A stretch of DNA of 64,000 nt from an uncultured Bacteroidales bacterium (GTDB lineage: Bacteria > Bacteroidota > Bacteroidia > Bacteroidales > F082): NCBI GenBank assembly GCA_900318085.1, contig ONJF01000001.1, positions 1 through 64,000 on the forward strand, given 5' to 3'. The notes beneath the pieces were generated by a model. It had not been told where the DNA came from. It worked only from the letters and a program-made list of their open reading frames with translations, and searched no databases. Positions 55,301-63,000 of the stretch are shown here, piece by piece. Positions within the stretch are counted from its first letter, which is position 1. Each line of letters begins with the position of its first letter. A program made the translations under genes and the position numbers.

Positions 55301-56982
55301 TCATCGGTGACATCATCGCTATGAACGCCCTTTATCGTCCCGGCCCGATGGACAACATCCCCGACTTCATCGCGCGTAAGCAGGGAAGGCAGGAAATCAA
55401 GTACGATTTCAACTGCATGGAAAAGTACCTGAAGGACACCTATGGCATCTGCGTGTATCAGGAGCAGGTGATGTTGCTCTCCCGCGAGTTGGCCGACTTT
55501 ACCAGAGGTGAGTCTGATACCTTACGTAAAGCCATGGGTAAGAAGCAGTTGGCCAAGATGGAGGAACTCTATGGCAAGTTCATGAAACAAGGTGTGGCCA
55601 AACTGACGGTGACCGAGAACCTTCCCGAAGAAGAGGTACGCAAACGCCTCGAAAAGATTTGGGAGGAGTGGAAGAAGTTCGCTTCCTATGCCTTCAACAA
55701 GTCGCACGCGGCTTGCTACAGCTGGGTGTCGTACCAAACGGCTTATCTCAAGGCACACTATCCCGCCGAGTTCATGGCAGCGGTGCTCAACAACGAATTG
55801 GGCGACATCAAGAAGGTCAACTTCATGACCGAGGAATGCAAGCGCATGAAGATTGCTGTACTAGGTCCTGATGTCAATGAGTCGGAATACACCTTCTCCG
55901 TCAACGACAAGGGTGAGATTCGCTATGGCATGGGTGGCATCAAGAATGTGGGCGAGGCCGCTGTGGCTGGCATCGTGGCAGAACGTGAGGCCAACGGCAA
56001 GTTTAAGGATTTTGGCGACTTCCTGATTCGCGTGGCCGACAAGGGACTCAATGTCAGAGCTTTGGAAAGCATGGGAATGGCAGGCTGCTTCGATAGTTTC
56101 AGAGGCTTCCATCGTGCCATGTTGTTCTATGTCGCGCCCAATGAGTCGTCGCCATTCTCCGAGAAGGCCATGCGCATGGTGGCTTCGTATAACGAACGCA
56201 AGAATTCTTCGCAGATGGACCTCTTCGGTTTCGGTGACGAGGGTGGGGCAGAAGAAACCTTCAACATGCCTTTGCCGCAATGCGAGCCTTGGTCGAAAAT
56301 GCGGGAACTGGAGATGGAAAAAGCGGCCTTGGGCTTCTATATCTCGTCGCATCCTATGGAGGTCTACCACCTACCCATCAGATATTTCGCCAATTGTAAC
56401 CTGGAGACCATGCAGTTGGCCATGATGGATATGGAGAAGAATCAAGGTAGGCCGGTACGGGTGGCGGGACAAATCACCAGGTCGGAAGAGTTCCCCACCA
56501 AAAACAATCCTCAAAGCAAGTACGGACGCTATACCATCGAAGATCAGCATGGAACGTTTAATTTCATGCTGTTTAGGGAGAATTTCTTGAGATTCAACGA
56601 TTTGCTGAAGGTGAATGAGTATGTGATGCTTTATGGCACGCTGTCGAAACCCTATCCCAAGAAAAATGGCGACGAGGTGATCCCGCCAACGTCTTTAGAG
56701 GTGCGCATCAACGACGTGAAGTTGCTCGACACCTTGATGGGTACTACGAGCAAAACGGTTTACATCAAGCTGAATGTCGCCAGGATGGGTAAGGAGGACG
56801 TGGAAGAATTCGTCAAGGTGATTAAGGATAATCCTGGAAAACAGAACTATAGGATCCATGTCTTTGACGCGAAGCGGTCGTGCAATTTGTCTCCCGCCCA
56901 AGGTTCCATCGATGCGCAAGAAGTGTTGCCGTTGCTGGAAAAAGAACCCTTTAGGCGTTTCGTGGAATTTGATTTGAGGTAA
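52357..56982 (+). CDS. dnaE: DNA polymerase III alpha subunit with N-terminal DnaQ-like 3'-5' exonuclease
   Basis: This 1541-residue protein joins two enzymes. Residues 1-190 are a DEDDh proofreading exonuclease with Asp6 and Glu8 (FDTETTG), Asp105 (HNINFDLNVLG), His170 and Asp175 (AHNACADVEA). After an acidic linker (about 222-240) comes the PHP domain (HLHVHSHYSMLDG from 249; LTDHGNMFG about 281). The polymerase III palm has PDIDVDFDDDGRERV (from residue 736), then the fingers, a tandem HhH and an OB fold (RVAGQITRSEEF). It replicates the chromosome; the fused exonuclease could proofread in cis. A typical Bacteroidetes DnaE is about 1250-1280 residues, so the extra length is the exonuclease. 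Confidence 0.95.
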   Translation: MFLVFDTETTGLPKNDNAPLTDFDNWPRMVQLAWQIHDEKGRFVENHNYLVQPDGFVIPIDSKMVHGISTEHALKYGKPLNEVLDLFMISAAKAKYLVGHNINFDLNVLGCEFLRCGRENPLRRWQIIDTCTEKTAEFCQFPGGKGGKFKLPRLGEFHHLLFGEYFDSAHNACADVEATARVFLELIRRGVLDETDLHVDAQFIEDFKAANPDVIQPAGIKVEANFDEEEIGEEEPEMGNYIPQHFTHLHVHSHYSMLDGMSKVPDLVAKCKKNGMYSLALTDHGNMFGIKDFADTVNKENGKVKDAIKEQQAIIEKPESTEEEKIAAQEQIEKLNKQFFKPIFGIETYCAPISIDKRDGRQDRGWHLILLAKNKTGYHSLCKLSSIAYTEGFYYNPRIDHSLLEKYHEGLICSSACLAGEVPQKIMNGDMEGAEASIRWFKDLFGEDYYLEVQRHKTDKPGGDTEVYERQKEVNKIIFDLAKKYEVKVIATNDVHFVEEEHGEAHDRLICLSTGKDFDDPTRMHYTKQEWLKTPEEMGRIFSDHPEVLENTQEIVDKVEAYSIDSDPIMPKFPIPEDFGTEEEYRQKFTEEDLFNEFTRDEHGNVVMSQEDAEKKVQKLGGYDRLYRIKLEADYLEKLTWEGAHKRYGEELTDEQVERIKFELHVMKTMGFPGYFLIVSDYIRAAREELGVSVGPGRGSAAGSVVAYCLKITDLDPLKYDLLFERFLNPDRISLPDIDVDFDDDGRERVLNWVTKKYGVERVAHIITYGTMAAKSAIQDVGRVQKVPLAVVNEIKSFIPDRSFDESLVKAVEGTLPKKMPKVNLKNCYKYVPELRERLNGADPNIASMLVYAEELEDTNRQTGIHACGVIIGADDLTNVAPVATVEDRETKQRVVVTQYDGHVIETVGLIKMDFLGLKTLTLIKDALRNIKKTRGIDVDIDHIPIDDKATYDLYSAGNTIGTFQFESPGMQKYLRELQPSVIGDIIAMNALYRPGPMDNIPDFIARKQGRQEIKYDFNCMEKYLKDTYGICVYQEQVMLLSRELADFTRGESDTLRKAMGKKQLAKMEELYGKFMKQGVAKLTVTENLPEEEVRKRLEKIWEEWKKFASYAFNKSHAACYSWVSYQTAYLKAHYPAEFMAAVLNNELGDIKKVNFMTEECKRMKIAVLGPDVNESEYTFSVNDKGEIRYGMGGIKNVGEAAVAGIVAEREANGKFKDFGDFLIRVADKGLNVRALESMGMAGCFDSFRGFHRAMLFYVAPNESSPFSEKAMRMVASYNERKNSSQMDLFGFGDEGGAEETFNMPLPQCEPWSKMRELEMEKAALGFYISSHPMEVYHLPIRYFANCNLETMQLAMMDMEKNQGRPVRVAGQITRSEEFPTKNNPQSKYGRYTIEDQHGTFNFMLFRENFLRFNDLLKVNEYVMLYGTLSKPYPKKNGDEVIPPTSLEVRINDVKLLDTLMGTTSKTVYIKLNVARMGKEDVEEFVKVIKDNPGKQNYRIHVFDAKRSCNLSPAQGSIDAQEVLPLLEKEPFRRFVEFDLR

Positions 56983-56988
56983 TAAAAG

Positions 56989-57018
56989 TTGCGATTTGAG
57001 AAAAAATTGCTATCTTTG
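56989..57018 (+). promoter_or_regulatory. Promoter of the thioredoxin gene
   Basis: TTG (56989-56991), 19-bp spacer, TATCTTTG (57011-57018), 51 bp upstream of the start. Confidence 0.7.
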
Positions 57019-57069
57019 CACTCCTAAACTGAAAAATAGAACTGAAATCAACTTAAACAGACTACAATT

Positions 57070-57390
57070 ATGGCAGTAATTCAAATGACTGACGACCGTT
57101 TCGAAGAAGTCGTCCTGAAATCGGAACTCCCTGTGATGGTGGACTTTGGCGCCACTTGGTGCGGCCCCTGCAAAAAGGTCGAACCCATCGTTGAAGAACT
57201 CTCTGAAGAATATGAGGGCAAGATGATTGCCGTGAAATGCGACGTCGAGGAATGCCCTGGCACCGCCGGCAAATATGGCATCATGAACATCCCCACCGTC
57301 CTTTACTTCAAGGGTGGCGAGCCTGTCGACAAGAACGTTGGCGCCGCTCCCAAGAAGGTGTTCGTGGAGAAACTGGAGAAATTGTTCTGA
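57070..57390 (+). CDS. trxA: Thioredoxin
   Basis: This 106-residue protein has the redox motif WCGPCK (Cys31, Cys34) and the cis-Pro region MNIPTVLYFKGGE. It reduces disulfides in cytoplasmic proteins. It is a full-length classical thioredoxin with its own promoter. It is followed by a heptamer element, so co-transcription with DUF58 is not certain. Confidence 0.95.
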   Translation: MAVIQMTDDRFEEVVLKSELPVMVDFGATWCGPCKKVEPIVEELSEEYEGKMIAVKCDVEECPGTAGKYGIMNIPTVLYFKGGEPVDKNVGAAPKKVFVEKLEKLF

Positions 57391-57391
57391 A

Positions 57392-57462
57392 AATGCTGAA
57401 TGCGGAATGTGGAATGCTGAATGATTAGCATTCCTAATTCCGCATTCCTAATTCCGCATTCC
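57392..57462. repeat. Heptamer array (AATGCGG type) and complementary array
   Basis: Left arm: GAATGCG, GAATGTG, GAATGCT, GAATG (57392-57423). Right arm: CATTCCT, AATTCCG, CATTCCT, AATTCCG, CATTCC (57429-57462). It ends 2 bp before the start codon of the next gene. Confidence 0.88.
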
Positions 57463-57464
57463 AT

Positions 57465-58400
57465 TTGGACTTTTCAATCGATAGGAACCGGCTGACGCAA
57501 TTCGGCAGCTTGGAGTTCTTGGCACGTCAAATCGTGGAGGGATTCATCACGGGTTTACACAAGAGTCCCTTCCACGGTTTTTCTGTTGAGTTCGCCGAGC
57601 ATCGCCTTTATAACACGGGCGAGCCCATCCGTCATATCGACTGGAAACTCTATGGCCGCACGGAGAAACTCTTCGTCAAGCGTTACGAGGAAGAGACCAA
57701 CCTGCGCTGTCAACTGGTCATTGACCAAAGCTCGAGCATGTGCTTTCCTGTGAGGCAGAAGGTCGACTTCGAGCATCCCAACAAACTCTTTTTCTCCATC
57801 TATGCCGCTGCCTCGCTCATGGAGCTGATGCGTCGCCAACGCGATGCCGTGGGCCTCGACTTGTTTGACGAGACGATAGCGTTTCATGAACCAGCCAAGT
57901 CATCCAATGTGCATAACAAGTTGATCTATACCGAGCTGGAGAAACTGATTGACACCTATGACAAAAACAACCGCAAGACGACCTCAACACCGCAGTGCCT
58001 TCACCAGATTGCAGAGATGACGCACCGCCGCAGCCTTGTGGTCATCTTTACCGATATGCTTGACGGCCTCGACGACTACAAGCCGATGTTCGAGGCGTTG
58101 GAGCATTTGAAATACAACAAACACGAAGTCATCCTGTTCCATGTCTTCGACAGCAATTTGGAGCAGAATCTGGACTTCGAAAATCGCCCGTACCGTTTCG
58201 TCGATTTGGAGTCGGGCGACACTTTGAAACTCAATCCCGTTGAGGTTCAGGAGGCATATAAGAAGGTTATGACTGAACGCAAGGAAGCTCTGCTGCGCCA
58301 TTGCTACCAGTACCAAATCGACTACGTTGAGGCCGATATTAATAAGGACTACAACCAGGTCTTGACGAGTTACTTAATCAAAAGAACAAAACTGCATTAA
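57465..58400 (+). CDS. DUF58-family protein (von Willebrand A-like)
   Basis: This 311-residue protein has the DUF58 signature GEPIRHIDWKLYGRTEKLFVKRYEEETNL (about 49-76) and a VWA-like metal site in VIDQSSSMCF (about 87-96). Such proteins in Bacteroidetes are usually encoded beside MoxR ATPases and BatA/BatB; here the partners are not visible. No ATG or GTG is available; the apparent start is TTG at 57465, only 2 bp after the repeat array. The next gene begins 2 bp after the stop, so the two are likely one operon. Confidence 0.82.
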   Translation: MDFSIDRNRLTQFGSLEFLARQIVEGFITGLHKSPFHGFSVEFAEHRLYNTGEPIRHIDWKLYGRTEKLFVKRYEEETNLRCQLVIDQSSSMCFPVRQKVDFEHPNKLFFSIYAAASLMELMRRQRDAVGLDLFDETIAFHEPAKSSNVHNKLIYTELEKLIDTYDKNNRKTTSTPQCLHQIAEMTHRRSLVVIFTDMLDGLDDYKPMFEALEHLKYNKHEVILFHVFDSNLEQNLDFENRPYRFVDLESGDTLKLNPVEVQEAYKKVMTERKEALLRHCYQYQIDYVEADINKDYNQVLTSYLIKRTKLH

Positions 58401-58402
58401 TC

Positions 58403-59953
58403 ATGAAACGCTTTGCAATCACTGTGCTGGCGGTATTCGCCTTCATACTCTCACTTCGTGCGCAAGTGCATATCCAGGAAATGACTAATTATGAGCCTGT
58501 TGGGCGTAATTTGTTGAACCAAAGGGAAATCATCGCCTTTAAAGAGACTTTTGACGTCACAATCCAACGCGCCGATTTCGATTCGGTTACGAATACGGTA
58601 CTGCTCACTTTGAAAGATGAAGTTGGAAAAGATGAGAAGATTGTCGATTCAGGCATCTGTCACGCGGTGTTTTTCGACCTTGAACTAAATGAGTTGAAAT
58701 GGAGGAAGAAATACTATAGGAATGAAGAGCTTTACATCAAGCGAGGCCCTATGGTCTTTAAAGTCAAAGAAAACGACTTCTTTTTGGCTGACGCGGAGAC
58801 AGGCGAAGAACAGTTTAAAATTGGGACTGGCATGTGGCCTGTGTATTTCGATACAGAAGAAGGTTGGATGATTTGTATGACTGGTATGAAGGGCTTGGGC
58901 AGTAGGCGAAATCTATGTAGAATCGATTTGAAATCTAGGTCGCGGATTTGGGAGCGTGACGTCAAATCGGCTCAGGAGTTTGAGATGTCAACGAAGCTGA
59001 ACGATTCAACATTACTCTTCGTTGGCGATGGTCTCTATTCGGTGAATATCAACAATGGCAAAGGCTGGCGTTTGGAAACGAATATGAAAGAAGTGAATAA
59101 TGGCTATGGCGTATATGGCATGGCTTTTGGCATGACTTCTTCAGTCAGGGTTTGTTCTAATCCATATGTGGATGGTTCTGATATCTATATTGCTGGCATT
59201 AAAAGGCTTATAAAAGTCGATCGTAACGGCAAAGAGTTATGGTATGCGAGATTGCCGGAAAAAAAGACCAGTCTCTCAAGGCTGTTTGCCACTAAAGATT
59301 ATTTGCTTATGGTCAATATGGGCTATGCACCTCACTCATACTCTTTCTATTATACATATCTGGGCAAATGGGGTAAACCTTTTTTGGCAGCGTACGACAA
59401 GAAAACGGGAAAGAATGTGTATATGCACGAACGTAAAAAATATGCGGATTTTATCAAGGATGTGGAGTTTAGGGATGATGATGCCTTGTTCTTGCTTTTT
59501 GCTGATAAGGATGGGCACCAGTCGGTTGAGAAATATCAGGCAAACACGGGTGCACTAGTGGGCAGAAAGGAAGTGCCGCCGGTGGTGATTCAGTCATCGG
59601 GCAGTATGAATGCTTTTGTCGGCTCCGATGTTTGTGTCAAGAAGGACAACCAGTTTGTCCACTTAGCTGAAATGGACACGGTTGGCGTTTATGTGGTTTG
59701 CGACAATGGGGTGCTCCACCTTGATGGCGGTTTGAAGAGCACGGATTTTATCAGTTTCAATGATTTGTTTGTCTATAATGGCAAATATGGCGATTTGCGT
59801 TTTTATTCTCATGGTAAGGAGACGGTCGTTGTGGACGGTGAGGATAGGGAAGTGGCGACACTCGATTTTCCCGATGTATTTTGCACCGAGTCACAGATAT
59901 ATAGCATTAAAGACAAGTCGTTGTATGTGATTAACAAGGAGCAGCTTTATTAA
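58403..59953 (+). CDS. Secreted PQQ-like beta-propeller protein of unknown function
   Basis: This 516-residue protein has a signal peptide (MKRFAITVLAVFAFILSLRAQ; cleavage after the Gln). Repeated motifs of the type KVDRNGKELWYARLP, AAYDKKTGKNVYMHERK and RIDLKSRSRIWERDV are typical of PQQ/WD-like propeller blades. It has no recognised catalytic site. It follows DUF58 after 2 bp and ends at a strong terminator, so it is probably the last gene of that operon. The function is unknown. Confidence 0.72.
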   Translation: MKRFAITVLAVFAFILSLRAQVHIQEMTNYEPVGRNLLNQREIIAFKETFDVTIQRADFDSVTNTVLLTLKDEVGKDEKIVDSGICHAVFFDLELNELKWRKKYYRNEELYIKRGPMVFKVKENDFFLADAETGEEQFKIGTGMWPVYFDTEEGWMICMTGMKGLGSRRNLCRIDLKSRSRIWERDVKSAQEFEMSTKLNDSTLLFVGDGLYSVNINNGKGWRLETNMKEVNNGYGVYGMAFGMTSSVRVCSNPYVDGSDIYIAGIKRLIKVDRNGKELWYARLPEKKTSLSRLFATKDYLLMVNMGYAPHSYSFYYTYLGKWGKPFLAAYDKKTGKNVYMHERKKYADFIKDVEFRDDDALFLLFADKDGHQSVEKYQANTGALVGRKEVPPVVIQSSGSMNAFVGSDVCVKKDNQFVHLAEMDTVGVYVVCDNGVLHLDGGLKSTDFISFNDLFVYNGKYGDLRFYSHGKETVVVDGEDREVATLDFPDVFCTESQIYSIKDKSLYVINKEQLY

Positions 59954-59992
59954 TAGGTGCAATTGGCTGGTTGATACTAAGGCAATGAAACA

Positions 59993-60022
59993 AAAAAGTC
60001 CGAGAGTTCTCTCGGACTTTTT
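59993..60022. terminator. Bidirectional terminator
   Basis: AAAAAGTCCGAGAG-TT-CTCTCGGACTTTTT is a perfect stem with A and T tracts. It lies between the convergent stops at 59953 and 60066. Confidence 0.9.
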
Positions 60023-60065
60023 GTTTCCCCGAAGGGAGGAAAAATTACTTACCTAACTATATATA

Positions 60066-63000
60066 TTACATTACTAAAACTTTCACGGAGACGCGGCTCT
60101 GGTTGTTTTCCATACGGATGACGTAGATTCCAGTGGCCAGGTTGTGGCTGATGCGTTCGGTGCTGCCTGCGTTGATTTGCTTTTGCATCACCGGTTGGCC
60201 GAGGACGTTGTAAACCGTCATCATGTAGTGCGCGTTGTCACCATTCTCAATTACGAATTCGTGGTTGGCACTCAACACCGTCACATTGGCTTCGACATTG
60301 TCGTCCACGCCGTCGTCGGTGAGGTCGATGAAGATGGGCTCGTCCAAGCCTGCGCTCGGGTTGCTGGTGTTGGCATTGGGATGCCATTGACCATTCTCGG
60401 TGTGGTATGTGTTGATGACATTGCTTTCCATGTCCACAATCATGATGGTGTTGATGCCATCCTTGTTGTTGTTGGGAAGGATGCCGCCAAACCAACCGTC
60501 CTTGCCAGCCACCAATTCCTTGTAGAAGTCGGCGTATTGGTTGATGCCAGCATAGTCGACGCCTGTGGTCTCAATGCTGGTGGAATAGATTGGACGTTCG
60601 TCTTCGGCATCGGCATGAAGCATTGCGAAGGTCATGGCCGGCTCGTTGCTCTTTGCGTAGAAGGCCGTGCCTTGGTAAGCGTCGCGTTCTGTGCCGAAGT
60701 TGAGCACGGTGGCATAGTCGTATGAGGTGAAGATGTTTTCAACCGTAGTGCCGTCGTTGCCGTCGTTGATGCGGACGCGGAGGTAGACCTCGTTGCCGGG
60801 CGTGAAGCGGGCGTTGGCCGTAGGCTCGTTGATGAACCAAACGAGGGCGATACCGTCTTCGTCGGTGGTGAACTCACCATAGCCGCCTTCTGTCGACAAG
60901 CTCGGGCTGGTGCTGCGGTAGAAGCCTTCAACATTGGCATAGATAACATTACCGGCACCAGCGGTCTCGGGACCATCGTTCGAGTCGACAAACTGGTTCA
61001 CATAGCGGTAGGTGGTCTCGGGTGCCAGATTGTAGAGATAGGCAGCCACGGCTACAGGCACGCGATTGTTGTTCGACCCGTTGTTGCCTTGGATGTAGTA
61101 AGGCATCATCGCGATCATAGCAGGTTCGTCCTCGCTGTGGACTGTGCCAGTCACGTTGACCTCGGTGGTGGCTTCACCGCCTTCGTGGCTGATGGTACCT
61201 GTGTAAGTGTCAACGTCAAGGCCTTCCACAAGGCGGACATAGATGGTCACAGGTTGGTCGATGAGTTCGCCGTCGGCGTATTGGACATACAACGTCGTGA
61301 AGAAGTCTTCGTCATCCAATGAGATTTCGAAGTTTTCGCTGGCCGTCAAGGTCACGTCGCCTTCTCCCACCAGGTTGGAACCCGTCAGAGTGTAGCTCTG
61401 TGAATTCGACGGGCCTTCGCCTTCAATATAGTCGAGGCCATTAATTGTATTAGGTGTGGCCGTCAAGGTCGGGTTGGCGCCGACACTGCCCGAGACGAGC
61501 AGGATGTTGTCAACCTCCCACGCGGCGGCTTCATTTTCGTCGCAAATGTACTTGAAGGCAATGTAGCAGTTGTTGCCGTTGAATTCGTCGAGGGTAATGT
61601 CGCCCGACTCGGTCCAGGCCCAGCTGCCAGATGAGAGTTCGCAAGTCAGGGGTTCCCAGTTGGCTGCGTTGGGGTCGGTGCCATCGTAGTCATTGGAGAA
61701 GAGCACCTCGATGGCGGGGCCAGTGTAGTTCATGGCGGTGATGAAGGTCAGCACTACGTCGCTGTAGCTGTCGAGGTCGAAAGCGGGCGAGATGAGCCAG
61801 TCTTCGTTGGCGCCGTGGTTATAGCCGTTCATGTAGGCGTAGTGGTTGCCGCTGTGTTCGGCAATGGTCCATTCGGCATCTTCGCCTTCCACATTGACTT
61901 GTGTCCAGCCGTGCCAATCCTCTTCCCAGTCTTGGTTGAAGATGATGACGAGGTCGTTTTGGATCACATATTCGGCGCTGACGACGGGGCTGTCATTGTA
62001 GCCTTCCTTCTCGGCGTAGGCCCAGAGGGTCATGCTCTCGTCGACGGTGATGGCTTCTTCATATTCCTCCCAAGGACCGTTTTCAGAATCAAGGCTGTAA
62101 TAGATGGTTGCGTCAGCGGTGGCACAAGTGATGGTCACGTCTTGGGTCTCATAGTAGGTACCTGCACCAGGTGTGAAAACAGGTGCTGCCACTGTCGGAG
62201 TGGGCGGGACGCCACCTTCGCCTTGCATGAAGATGTCGAGGAAGAAGTTGTACTCGCCGTTGGTCATGTTGCTAGTGGCATAGGCTTTCACGATGCTCTC
62301 CGTGTCGGTGACACGCAAAGCCATGGCACGGGTGTCGGTGGTGGCATTGATGATATTGAATCCGAAGTATTCGGGTACCAAGCTTTCAGGAGCCGAGACG
62401 CCTGTGGTAATCGTCCAGAGGGTCTTCTCACCGTTCAATACGAGGTTGGTGCCGCTGTTGCCGTAACCAATCATGTCACCGTTGGCATTGGTGAAGGTGT
62501 AGCCGTCGGCGGTGACGTCGACTGTCCAGTAATAGCTGTCCTCATCGCCAAGGATGCTGGCGGGGATGATTTCATCGCTACCGTTCATCTCGCTGGTGAA
62601 CTCGGTGGTGGTGAGCTTGCCGCTCGTCGGGGTGTTGGCGATGGCGAGGTAAGCGTCGGCCGTCTCGTTGTAGCGGGCGGCGAGGATGACGCGGTTGCCA
62701 GCCACAAGAGCGCTGACATCGCTGATGCGCACGTAGTCGTCGCCAGGCACAGGCTCAGCGGTGACATTGCCGCTGCAGGTCACTTCGATGTCATCGACAT
62801 CGGCGCAGGTGATGGTGATGTCTTCGTCGTTGTATTCACCCACGGCAAGTCCGGCTTTCAGGCGGACATAGATGACGGCGCCGTCAATGGTGCCATTGTC
62901 ATGACTCAGCGTAAGGCTGCTTTGGGCAGTGAAGTCGTCGCCTGAGAGCAACGAAATCTCATAATCGGTGGCTTCGGCGATGACGACGTTGCTGTTCAGG

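Noticed and set aside
61815-62945. A 376-residue plus-strand frame opposite the T9SS surface protein, rich in Gly and Val.
   Set aside because: Complement of a repetitive, Thr/Ser/Asp-rich surface protein; no signal or domain.
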